This document shows positions 50,706-59,066 of a stretch of 64,000 nucleotides of DNA, one piece after another. The notes under the pieces are model-generated. The model worked only from the letters and a program-made list of their open reading frames with translations, was not told where the DNA came from and made no database searches. The DNA is from Psychrobacter sp. FME13 (GTDB lineage: Bacteria > Pseudomonadota > Gammaproteobacteria > Pseudomonadales > Moraxellaceae): assembly GCF_014861395.1 (NCBI RefSeq), contig NZ_RRYV01000001.1, positions 1 to 64,000 on the forward strand, written 5' to 3'. How positions within the stretch are numbered: the first letter of the stretch is position 1; each line of letters opens with the position of its first letter. Both the position numbers and the translations under genes were made by a program.

Positions 50706-51215
50706 ATGAATGACAATGATTTATGCACCAACCTAATCAATATATTCGAAAATTTACTACCCATGTTGAGTATAACTGGCGGTGCGGATGAGCCTTATTA
50801 TCAAGCTCCCAAAGAGAATGAAAAAGCAAAAATATTCTTTAAAGAGAACTATCCAAGAAGTCTATTACATGAGATGGCGCATTATTGCTTGGCTGGACAA
50901 AGGCGTCGAGAACTAGATGATTACGATTATTGGTATTCTCCATGTGGTAGAAATGCTGATGAACAATCACTTTTCGAGAAAGTTGAAGCTAGACCACAAG
51001 GCTTAGAAAAAGCTATGTGCGAAGCTATAGGTATTAAATTCTCACCGAGTTTAGATGATTTTTCTGGAAACCCTCCATCCGATGAGTTTTTATACAACTT
51101 AAATTGTGCCTACAAGGAAATGCTAACAAACCCTCCGCCTATAGCTAGAAAAGTTTTGTTAGCCTTACAAAATATTAATGCTATAGATTCTGCTTATAAA
51201 AGTGAAACAATATAG
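50706..51215 (+). CDS. epmC: EF-P hydroxylase homologue carried by the island
   Basis: Complete EpmC-like protein, 169 residues from the ATG at 50706 (E. coli EpmC has about 180); a TTG at 50682 is the only earlier start. It has the metal-binding HEMAHYCLAG (about 64-73) and the family block AGQRRRELDDYDYWYSPCGR, then LFEKVEARPQGLE. Aligned with the host C-terminal fragment it is clearly divergent (different residues throughout, shared motifs), so it came with the element, not by local duplication. It is in the same direction as the recombinases but 100 bp downstream and likely has its own promoter. It would restore EF-P hydroxylation lost by the insertion. Confidence 0.85.
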   Translation: MNDNDLCTNLINIFENLLPMLSITGGADEPYYQAPKENEKAKIFFKENYPRSLLHEMAHYCLAGQRRRELDDYDYWYSPCGRNADEQSLFEKVEARPQGLEKAMCEAIGIKFSPSLDDFSGNPPSDEFLYNLNCAYKEMLTNPPPIARKVLLALQNINAIDSAYKSETI

Positions 51216-51486
51216 AATAACTTTGATTAGAGCGTATTGAACATTCGACCATGGCACTGACAGAGGCTGATTTATAGGCGATTCGACGTTAAAAATAGCA
51301 AGTTTAGTCATTCTAAGCATCTTTTTTTAACAATGAGGTGTCAAAAAGGAGTCCTGTCTCTGCGAGCTGATACTAAAATTGTCCCATACTACGTTATAGA
51401 CCTAGTTAAGGCATTAGCATTACCGTCGGTTTATGCCTTGTTTGGAACGATTTTAGTAATCAGCAGTACCTACTTGTGAATGTTCG
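51216..51486. other. decayed insertion remnants between the island epmC and IS256 remnant
   Basis: Non-coding. It holds a 92-bp inverted-repeat structure: GATACTAAAATTGTCCCA (51369-51386) and TGGAACGATTTTAGTAATC (51443-51461), 16-17 complementary positions, like an eroded small mobile element. GAACATTCGA (near 51239) and GAATGTTCGA (near 51476) are another inverted pair that encloses it. No intact gene remains. Confidence 0.5.
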
Positions 51487-51595
51487 AGAGTTTCCTAAAA
51501 ACTGTGTAACTGCTTATAATCCACTAACCGGAGAATAAGCAATGACTAACCAATCTGACATCAAGAAACTGGCCGAGCAAATGGCTAGCAGCGTT
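51487..51595 (+). mobile_element. IS256-family insertion sequence remnant (5' end)
   Basis: A leader ending GGAGAATAAGCA precedes an ATG at 51542, and the first codons read MTNQSDIKKLAEQMASSV, typical of the start of IS256-family transposases in Moraxellaceae. Homology stops at about 51595, where it runs into the 3' end of the OLD gene. The left end of the IS is probably at GAGAGTTTCC (about 51487). The rest of the transposase is missing. The frame continues by chance to a stop at 51661. Confidence 0.7.
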
Positions 51596-53312
51596 TTGAT
51601 ATTTCTAGAATTTCTTTTTTTATTTTCTGAAACGAATGTGGAAGATTGCGATTACTCATAAGATTCAACACATGCATAATATTAGCAATCTTTTTAACCG
51701 CTGTTTTTCTTTGCGTTAGAAGAAAATTTCTATTGCTATCTTCTGGTCTAAGATTTAACTTGATTGACATTTCTTTAACTGCTTTGTTTGAACTCAGTAA
51801 ATCCATTTCTAAACAATACTTCATACAAATTATATTGTGCTCAAGTAACAAGTCCATAGCCCGACTATGATTCGTTTTAAGACTATTTAAAATCAACCCT
51901 CTACGTCCCTCATCCTTAATAAAAGTAGTTAATAGGGTATCTGTTTTATATTGGTACTTATATTTAGGAAGTCCATCTCCATTTCTACTTAAATTTAACT
52001 CATCATTTAAATACGGAAGGAAATAATCTTTATCTAATATTATTAAGTAAGGTATACCTAAGTCCTTAACAATATGATATGGATAAGGTAAGTTTCCAAC
52101 TCCGCCTATATCTACAACACTAATTCCATACAAATCTAAATCTAAACCCTCCCTTTCAGCTAGATGCTTAATAACCTCAGCATCATTTTTACTTTCTACA
52201 AATATTACATAGTTCGCGAAAAAAAAGTCACTATTACGATAATCGTGAAATTGATAGTATCCAAACTCCTCTAAATTATGGTCAGAGAAAAAGGAATCCT
52301 TAGTTTTAGTAATAATGGATTTAAAGCCTCGACTTCTATCAGGCTCTTTCCTAACTAAAGATATGTTTTTATGCTCTATATTATCAATGATGACGGTAGA
52401 ATGAGTTGTGACTATAACCTGAGAAATATCATCGTTTTCAGAAGATGACTTTATAGATTTTATTAACTCTTTCTGTGCTTGAGGGTGTAGGTTAATCTCA
52501 GGTTCTTCAAGACCTAGCACTATATTTTGATTTCTAATTTTTGCCAAAACCCTATGAAAAGCTATTATTGTCAAGCTCTGTAAGCCAGTCCCACAATCAT
52601 TAAGGTTATGCTCAATCCCTTCCTCTTTAATGTGCATTTGAATTTCACTTAAAAATGATAAAAAATTTGCTTGCTTATCAAAACTAAGAGAAAAATTAAA
52701 TTTATGTCTCAATGAATAACAGCTCTCAATGTCTTTAGATATTCTCGCTAGAGCACTATCCTCTAAGAATTGAGCTGCTTTTCTAAATTTAGGTGTTAGC
52801 GTATCTCTTCGACTTGTTTCTTGATTAAGATACTCTTCTATCAACTCCTTTATTAGAGATTTTTCTTGCCACTTTAGCTGATCAGGGCTTCTATTTGGAG
52901 GGATATAAACAAATGATACGTATTTGTTTATAATATTTATTAGTTCTTGAGGAGTACTTACAAACCTACCATTTGATTTATACTTGAAGGAAACATTCCT
53001 TTTTGAATGTTTATAAATTAGTTGAGCTTCAATAATGTCATTAGTTGCGAATTGTTGTATATCTGCGTTTACTGGTATATTAGTAAACCTAACTGTTATT
53101 TTTGCTTGTGAGTTTATTGTATAGTTATGCTTACCCTCAAAAAAACTCTGTTTTTCATCTTCTGGATTAAAAAAAGCATTCAATGCTCTAATTAGAGCAG
53201 ACTTTCCGCTATTATTTTGTCCTACTATTGCATTAACCGTATCCAGTGTTATTTGACACTTCTCAATTGATCTAAATTTATTTATCTCTATATATTCTAT
53301 TCTCAAAATCAC
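51585..53312 (-). CDS. OLD-family ATPase/TOPRIM nuclease (last codons from IS DNA)
   Basis: 575-residue protein of the overcoming-lysogenization-defect family, which is widespread in phage defence (GajA of Gabija is a relative). The N-terminal ABC-type ATPase has Walker A GQNNSGKSAL (about 32), a signature-like DCGTGLQSL (about 240) and Walker B GLEEPEINLHPQAQ (about 268). The TOPRIM domain has VIFVESKNDAEVI (Glu) and LIILDKDYF (Asp-x-Asp-like, about 422). The stop codon and last two codons lie inside IS256-like sequence, so the natural C-terminus is lost. No UvrD-like gajB follows. It is 219 bp from hsdR, same strand. Confidence 0.85.
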   Translation of the reverse strand: MILRIEYIEINKFRSIEKCQITLDTVNAIVGQNNSGKSALIRALNAFFNPEDEKQSFFEGKHNYTINSQAKITVRFTNIPVNADIQQFATNDIIEAQLIYKHSKRNVSFKYKSNGRFVSTPQELINIINKYVSFVYIPPNRSPDQLKWQEKSLIKELIEEYLNQETSRRDTLTPKFRKAAQFLEDSALARISKDIESCYSLRHKFNFSLSFDKQANFLSFLSEIQMHIKEEGIEHNLNDCGTGLQSLTIIAFHRVLAKIRNQNIVLGLEEPEINLHPQAQKELIKSIKSSSENDDISQVIVTTHSTVIIDNIEHKNISLVRKEPDRSRGFKSIITKTKDSFFSDHNLEEFGYYQFHDYRNSDFFFANYVIFVESKNDAEVIKHLAEREGLDLDLYGISVVDIGGVGNLPYPYHIVKDLGIPYLIILDKDYFLPYLNDELNLSRNGDGLPKYKYQYKTDTLLTTFIKDEGRRGLILNSLKTNHSRAMDLLLEHNIICMKYCLEMDLLSSNKAVKEMSIKLNLRPEDSNRNFLLTQRKTAVKKIANIMHVLNLMSNRNLPHSFQKIKKEILEISKRC

Positions 53313-53531
53313 CTCCTAAATTTACTATGGTTTACATCAAAAAAGCTATAGGGAGCTGTTGAAATATGGACCATATTTTTAGAGACATTAACTATCCTGA
53401 ACTTCCAAACATTAAATTCTAGATCTGTAACACTATTGGATCTCAACTAAATAACCTCAATCCATTAAGAGCACTTTTTTGTGGGTAGTTAGCCATAGCA
53501 ATCTATCACTTAATTATTAACAGCCTACCTC

Positions 53532-56500
53532 TCAAACCACCCTATGCTTCTTAAAATTCTCAGCCTGCTCGAATATCTCTTTATAGACCTCTTTAGAGTC
53601 AACTGGCGGATAACCCCATTCATCGAGCAATATCATCAAGTCGAACTGTAGCTCCGCTTTGATATCATCGCGCTTGTTCCAGTCGGTGTATTGAGCTTTA
53701 TCATCGATAAGCTTTTTCACCTCTTTGGACAGCTCAATCAGCTTGTCTTCCGGATAAGTAAAATCATACTTATGTGCCAGTGAAAGCAGAATGTCGTAAA
53801 ACGCTTTTTCTTCAAAGTCGATACCCATCTCACCAAACGAGGCCATCTCATCGCGTAGCTCGTGATACAGCTTGATGATCTCATCAGAGAAGTCGCCAAT
53901 GACTTCGGCCCGCAGCACATCTTGCTCATCACGGTCGTTATACTTCTCAACGAGCGCATTCATTTTCTTACTGAAATCTACGCCTTTGACCTTGTTGGTC
54001 TTTTTAAGCTCACCAATTGCTTTTGCAAGTAGCTGTTGTAGCAGCTCTAACTTGGTATTGGGCTGTTTAATCACCTCAAGCTTGGCTAGATAGTCTTCAT
54101 CAAAGATATCAATCTCACCGTCGGTGTTATCACCGAGCTTAAAGATCTCTTCTACCCCATCACTCCGTAGCGCGTCTTTCACCAGATCACGTACCTTTTG
54201 GTTCATCTGCTCAACGTCAGGCGCGCCGCCAGTGGTGATTTTAAAGATGATGGTACGAATGGCTAAGTAGTAATGAATCTTGTCCTTGTGCGCCTTTGTG
54301 AGCTCATTGCTACCCACGCAAATATCATAAGCAGACTTCAAACGCTTGGCTAAATCCATAAAGCGTTTTTCTAGCTTTTTAGATTGCAGTGCAAAGTCAG
54401 CCGCCGCATTTAAGCAGTTGAGCTGTTCTAGTGGCGTGCCGCTGAAATACAGGCTAGAGTCAAATTTATGATAGAACGAATCCAGCAGGTTTAAGTGGTC
54501 TTTGACTACCACGACAGACTGCTGAATGTCTTCCAAGTTTTGAATCTGACCGCCGGTGTAATGCGAGAGTGCCAGGTTCATCTGTTTTTTGATGCCGATG
54601 TAGTCAACCACCAAGCCACTTTCTTTGCCTTCAAACTTACGGTTGACTCGTGAGATGGTTTGAATCAGGCTATGCTTTTGCAAGGGTTTGTCAATATACA
54701 TAGTATCTAAGAATGGTACGTCAAAGCCAGTGAGCCACATATCGACGACGATGGCGATCTTGAAGTTAGATTTGCCATTTTTAAATTGTTTATCTAGATC
54801 CTGACGGTGTGCTTTATTACCGAGATTGTCCCACATGCCTTTCTCATCGTCTTTGTTACGAGTCATGATCATTTTGACTCGCTCTATAGGCATCACCTCT
54901 TTCTGCTCTTTCTCCGATAAGGTTGAGCCTTCCTCGCACGCTCTTATCTCATCCCATTCAGGACGCAGGTCTATGATGTCTTTATATAACTGATAGGCAG
55001 CTTCACGGCTGCTACAGACAAACATAGCCTTGCCTTTTTGTGTAGTGCCCTCAGCGACTCGTGCTTCATAATGCTGAACAAAGTCTTCTGCTATAGCTCT
55101 AATGCGGTCAGGGTCACCAAGAATGGTGGACATACTGGCCATGGCTTTTTTACTTTTCTCGATCTGATATTCATTGGTGCCAGCGTCGGCGCTTTCTTGA
55201 TAGTATTTTTCGACTTCATCAAGCTGTTTGCTATCGAGTAGCACTTTAGCGGCGCGACCTTCATAGACAATACGCACGGTGATCTCATCAAATACCGACT
55301 CAACCATGGTGTAGCTATCAACGACTGGACCAAATACATCGAGAGTGGCATCAATCGGTGTACCCGTGAAGCCGACGTAAGTGGCATTAGGCAGAGAATC
55401 ATGCAAGTATTTAGCGAAGCCGTAGGTCTTTTTAACCCCATCTTCGGTAACGGTGATTTTTTGCTGGAGATTGATTTGGCTACGATGCGCTTCATCAGAG
55501 ATACAGATGACGTTGGTACGCTCTGTCAGTAGAGCTAAGTCTTCGGTGAACTTATGAATGGTTGTTAGGAACACACCGCCACTCTTACGCCCTTTTAGCT
55601 CTTCTCTTAGCTCAGCACGACTCTCGACACTGATGATGTTCTCATCGCCGATATAGGTCTTGGCATTGGTAAAGGTTTTGGATAACTGATCATCCAAATC
55701 GGTGCGGTCAGTGATTAAGATAATGGTTGGACTACCAAGCGCCGCGTCTTTCATTAGCAGACGGGCTAAGAACAGCATGGTAAAGCTTTTACCACAGCCA
55801 GTCGCGCCAAAGTACGTACCACCTTTACCGTCACGTAAGCCATTATCGTCAATCAAGTTGCCATGACTGTCGATCAACTTCATGTGCTGCTTAATATTGT
55901 CGTATAGCTTGGTGGCAGCATAATACTGTGGATAGCGACAAACGATTTTTGCATCAAAGCTTGATTTGTCAGGTACGTAAATAAAATTACGGATAACATC
56001 GAGCAAACGCGTTTTATCAAATAAACCGCCCATCATGGTCAATAAGGAGTGGATACCGTCTTTCTCTAACTTCTCATCGCCCGTGACTTTGCGCCAAGAG
56101 TAGTAGAATTCATAAGGCGCAAAAAATGAGCCCATTTTTGAGTTGACCCCATCGCTAATCACACATAGGGCGTTGTATTTAAACAGCTCTGGAATATCGC
56201 GCTTATAACGGGTGGTCAGTTGGGTGTAGGCATCGAACATGGTGGCATCTTCACGAATGCTGCTCTTAAATTCAAACACCACCAGTGGTAAACCGTTGAT
56301 ATAGAGAATGCCATCAGGTATACGCAGCTCAAAGCCTTGTATCTCCATCTGATTGACGATGCGAAAGCGATTGTTATCGAGTGCTTCATAATCAATCAGC
56401 TGGATGTATAAATCTTTTTGAGTATAGTCTTCACGCTTGAGGGTGAAGCCATCAGCGATAAATTTCATGATGGCTTTGTTGGTGTCGTAAAGGTCAGAGG

Positions 56501-56714
56501 CAGGAAGGTATTCAAGCTTATGAATGATGGACTCAATCTCATACTCTGTAATCAAGTCATCTCTATAGCGGGTGGCTAGAAACTGTCGAAGATCAGACTT
56601 AATCAGCACATCATCAGGATTACGATCAAGTGCTTCACCAACCGTATGTGGATAGCCCTCAGCTGCTAGTAGTTCGATAATGGCCTGTTCAAGTCGGTCT
56701 TCAGTAAATTTCAA
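53532..56714 (-). CDS. hsdR: type I restriction enzyme, R (endonuclease/translocase) subunit
   Basis: 1060 residues. N-terminal nuclease domain with a LPLVVFEFKSSIREDA catalytic segment (Asp/Glu-x-Lys type, about 150-165), helicase domain with Walker A GATGCGKSFTM (about 305), DEAH box ISDEAHRSQ (about 405), GFTGTPID (motif III) and VDMWLTGFDVPFLDT / QTISRVNRKFEGK (motifs V-VI). It translocates DNA and cleaves unmodified DNA together with HsdM and HsdS. It is the last of the RM genes, after the secreted-protein gene. The C-terminal helical region needed for M-subunit docking appears complete. Confidence 0.95.
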   Translation of the reverse strand: MKFTEDRLEQAIIELLAAEGYPHTVGEALDRNPDDVLIKSDLRQFLATRYRDDLITEYEIESIIHKLEYLPASDLYDTNKAIMKFIADGFTLKREDYTQKDLYIQLIDYEALDNNRFRIVNQMEIQGFELRIPDGILYINGLPLVVFEFKSSIREDATMFDAYTQLTTRYKRDIPELFKYNALCVISDGVNSKMGSFFAPYEFYYSWRKVTGDEKLEKDGIHSLLTMMGGLFDKTRLLDVIRNFIYVPDKSSFDAKIVCRYPQYYAATKLYDNIKQHMKLIDSHGNLIDDNGLRDGKGGTYFGATGCGKSFTMLFLARLLMKDAALGSPTIILITDRTDLDDQLSKTFTNAKTYIGDENIISVESRAELREELKGRKSGGVFLTTIHKFTEDLALLTERTNVICISDEAHRSQINLQQKITVTEDGVKKTYGFAKYLHDSLPNATYVGFTGTPIDATLDVFGPVVDSYTMVESVFDEITVRIVYEGRAAKVLLDSKQLDEVEKYYQESADAGTNEYQIEKSKKAMASMSTILGDPDRIRAIAEDFVQHYEARVAEGTTQKGKAMFVCSSREAAYQLYKDIIDLRPEWDEIRACEEGSTLSEKEQKEVMPIERVKMIMTRNKDDEKGMWDNLGNKAHRQDLDKQFKNGKSNFKIAIVVDMWLTGFDVPFLDTMYIDKPLQKHSLIQTISRVNRKFEGKESGLVVDYIGIKKQMNLALSHYTGGQIQNLEDIQQSVVVVKDHLNLLDSFYHKFDSSLYFSGTPLEQLNCLNAAADFALQSKKLEKRFMDLAKRLKSAYDICVGSNELTKAHKDKIHYYLAIRTIIFKITTGGAPDVEQMNQKVRDLVKDALRSDGVEEIFKLGDNTDGEIDIFDEDYLAKLEVIKQPNTKLELLQQLLAKAIGELKKTNKVKGVDFSKKMNALVEKYNDRDEQDVLRAEVIGDFSDEIIKLYHELRDEMASFGEMGIDFEEKAFYDILLSLAHKYDFTYPEDKLIELSKEVKKLIDDKAQYTDWNKRDDIKAELQFDLMILLDEWGYPPVDSKEVYKEIFEQAENFKKHRVV

Positions 56715-56791
56715 TGGTAAGTCCTTTTTATTATTCTGTATTATCTTTCTCGATAACTAATACGCCAGTCCACGGCTAAACCAAAGCTAAA

Positions 56792-57640
56792 TTATTCATA
56801 AGCCTTTTTCACCGGATTGAACTTCACAATCTTGCTGTAATTGACACTATTGATACGCTCATAGTCGTCAGTAGGTTTATCGCCTTTATAAGTCAATTTA
56901 ATAGGATAATAAGTAGTGTTTTCAGGTATGACTTTAAAAGCAACATCATAGCTGTAGTACAGAGGTGAGTCTTCCTCGTAATTTCCGGCATTGTTTGAGC
57001 CAGCATCACCTAACGTATATATATTGATAAAGTCATTTTCAGGTAAGAACAATACATCCCACCAGCTATCCGTTGTCCCAGTAGAGGTATAACCATTCAT
57101 AAATATACTGCCCATTAGGTTTTTCCCCAACGGCTGTAGGCCGTTCTGAATATCTTCGGCATAAAGTCCAACTCGCCCCCAGCTAGTAGAAAACTCCACA
57201 TCGTTTGGTGTTTTACTTACCAATTGAAACTGGCCATTATTTAGCTTTTGAAAACTGTATAAATCAGCTGTTGCACCACAAACATGGCAAGAAACCAATG
57301 AACCATTATTGACTTGAACTTTTTCGATGATGGTCAAATAACGTGGCTCACCTACTACGTTTTTATAAGGCAATACTGGATGCATTAAAGCAACTGTTCT
57401 CTCTCCATCGCTATCAATACTGTCTAAACCAATATTTGGCATCGACTCAATATATTCATCATCAATAAACTCATAACCCATACGCCCACTATAAAACTCA
57501 CGCATAACCTCTTTAAAGCTCAAGTCTTTGATTTTGACCTGAGCCATTTGACTGGCAGAGAAAGCAGGAGCGGCAGCCATTACAGGAGCCGCAGATAAAG
57601 CACCTAAACTAAACGCCAAACTAAGTAAAAGCTTCTTCAT
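56792..57640 (-). CDS. secreted protein encoded between hsdS and hsdR
   Basis: I do not recognise the family. I start at the ATG at 57640: GGAG is about 6 bp before it, and the protein then begins with a classic signal peptide (MKKLLLSLAFSLGALSAAPVMA). About 282 residues; the mature part is mixed alpha/beta with one close Cys pair (SCHVCGA, about 122-125) and a Trp-rich SWWDVLFLP segment. It lies 40 bp after hsdS and 77 bp before hsdR, inside the RM operon, which is unusual because all RM proteins are cytoplasmic. It could be a passenger gene or a cell-surface component linked to the system. Confidence 0.7.
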   Translation of the reverse strand: MKKLLLSLAFSLGALSAAPVMAAAPAFSASQMAQVKIKDLSFKEVMREFYSGRMGYEFIDDEYIESMPNIGLDSIDSDGERTVALMHPVLPYKNVVGEPRYLTIIEKVQVNNGSLVSCHVCGATADLYSFQKLNNGQFQLVSKTPNDVEFSTSWGRVGLYAEDIQNGLQPLGKNLMGSIFMNGYTSTGTTDSWWDVLFLPENDFINIYTLGDAGSNNAGNYEEDSPLYYSYDVAFKVIPENTTYYPIKLTYKGDKPTDDYERINSVNYSKIVKFNPVKKAYE

Positions 57641-57692
57641 CTTAAACTCCATTAATGATTATATTTTTGGGATAAATGTTTACTGTCAAAAG

Positions 57693-59066
57693 CTATATAG
57701 CTTCATCCACAAGTGCCGCAGCGTCTGGAATTCTTAGCTCACCTGACATGAGCTTAGGTAAAAGGGTGTCGCGGAGTTTAGCGATAGTTTGGCTCTCAAT
57801 TCTTGAACTTATTTGTTTATTCAAAATATCTTCAAAAACTGCAAATACATTATCATCAACTCTATTTTCAGGAATAACACATAACGCTTCTTTTAAGTGT
57901 CCTCGTTTAATATGCCCCATTGTTACAGCTTTATCCGTAGCTATCCTTTGAAACTCCGCTAAATGATATTTTGTATAGTTTAAATAAAACCATTTAGGAT
58001 ATTCTCCTGATGTTACTTTAAATAGATGCTGATTTAGTGCGGCTTTTCCACCACACCATACATCCACTAGTAATGATCCAGACCATGAGAAGATTACATC
58101 ACCATTATCTATAATGTATTCAGGTTTAATATTAATAGATGCTTTCTCATCATGATTAGCCAACCCTTCTCTTAGCTGTGCAATCTTAACTACTGGTAAA
58201 TAATCATCATCAATATTTTCAGGTCTATATTTTTGCAGTGCTAAACCATTTAAATAGTTAGCAACTTCATCTAAAGGCTTAACCTCCCACCCCTTCGGAA
58301 TCCAACCCATTTCTTCTGTAAACTCAAATTCATCAGGGAATAAATTTTGCAATTCTTGATTCTCTTTTTTCTCAATGCTTTTACGTTGCTCAGCACGTTC
58401 AAAGAATTCATCAGGAATAGCATTACCAGCCGCCAGCGCGTTATCAATTACCGGATCAAAATCAACAAACCAGCTTTTAAACAACGCCTGCGCCATCGCT
58501 TCTAGAGTTTCGTTCATTTGGCGATTTAGCTCGATTTTATCGTCTAACGTACCGAGGATATGAGCGATAGTTTTTTGCTCGGTGACTGAAGGAACTTTTA
58601 TTTCGACTCTTTTAATGTCACGAATGGGAAGTTGTGGTTGTGCGCTTCCTGATTGAAGAGCAATAACTTGATCTTCAAATAATTTAGAACGGAGAAATAA
58701 ATACAAGTAGCGTGGTAATATCTTAGTATCGTCAGACCTTAATATAACCATGCCTGAATTAATACGGATGTGATCAAAAGGAATAGAGCTATCATAATAA
58801 GCAACATTTCCAACAGTGCCACGAGTTGTTAATACCACATCTTCCCTTTGAAGCTTTCCTTTTCTTAATAGCTGATCTCTTTCTGAGGAAACAAATTCTG
58901 TAGATGAGAATTTAAACCCATCTTTAGTCACATTTCCTGTGTTTAGAAAAAGACAATATCCAGACTCAGTGAATTCTGATTTTTTTGGATAATTCTTTCC
59001 TCTATCTCCATCTAGAATTTCAATTGAGGACTCTTCAAATGTAGTTGTCTTCCAATCACTCACCAT
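57693..59066 (-). CDS. hsdS: type I restriction enzyme, S (specificity) subunit
   Basis: Recognises a bipartite target through two target-recognition domains (TRD1 about 5-165, TRD2 about 260-395) joined by the conserved helices with KTIAHILGTLDDKIELNRQMNETLEAMAQALFKSWFVDFDP (about 168-210), and a terminal helix (SRIESQTIAKLRDTLLPKLMSGEL). 457 residues from the ATG at 59066, the one overlapping the hsdM stop (ATGGTGAGTGA). A complete two-TRD subunit, so the enzyme should cut and modify at one asymmetric, split sequence. The exact site cannot be read here. Confidence 0.92.
   Translation of the reverse strand: MVSDWKTTTFEESSIEILDGDRGKNYPKKSEFTESGYCLFLNTGNVTKDGFKFSSTEFVSSERDQLLRKGKLQREDVVLTTRGTVGNVAYYDSSIPFDHIRINSGMVILRSDDTKILPRYLYLFLRSKLFEDQVIALQSGSAQPQLPIRDIKRVEIKVPSVTEQKTIAHILGTLDDKIELNRQMNETLEAMAQALFKSWFVDFDPVIDNALAAGNAIPDEFFERAEQRKSIEKKENQELQNLFPDEFEFTEEMGWIPKGWEVKPLDEVANYLNGLALQKYRPENIDDDYLPVVKIAQLREGLANHDEKASINIKPEYIIDNGDVIFSWSGSLLVDVWCGGKAALNQHLFKVTSGEYPKWFYLNYTKYHLAEFQRIATDKAVTMGHIKRGHLKEALCVIPENRVDDNVFAVFEDILNKQISSRIESQTIAKLRDTLLPKLMSGELRIPDAAALVDEAI

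Noticed and set aside
50706-51215. Local duplication of host epmC
   Set aside because: The copy differs from the host fragments in most non-motif residues (for example HEMAHYCLAG versus ELSHWCIAG and the regions after it), so it must have a separate origin.
51585-53312. Gabija system (GajAB)
   Set aside because: The ATPase/TOPRIM protein resembles GajA, but no UvrD-like GajB gene is next to it; hsdR on the same strand is not a GajB.
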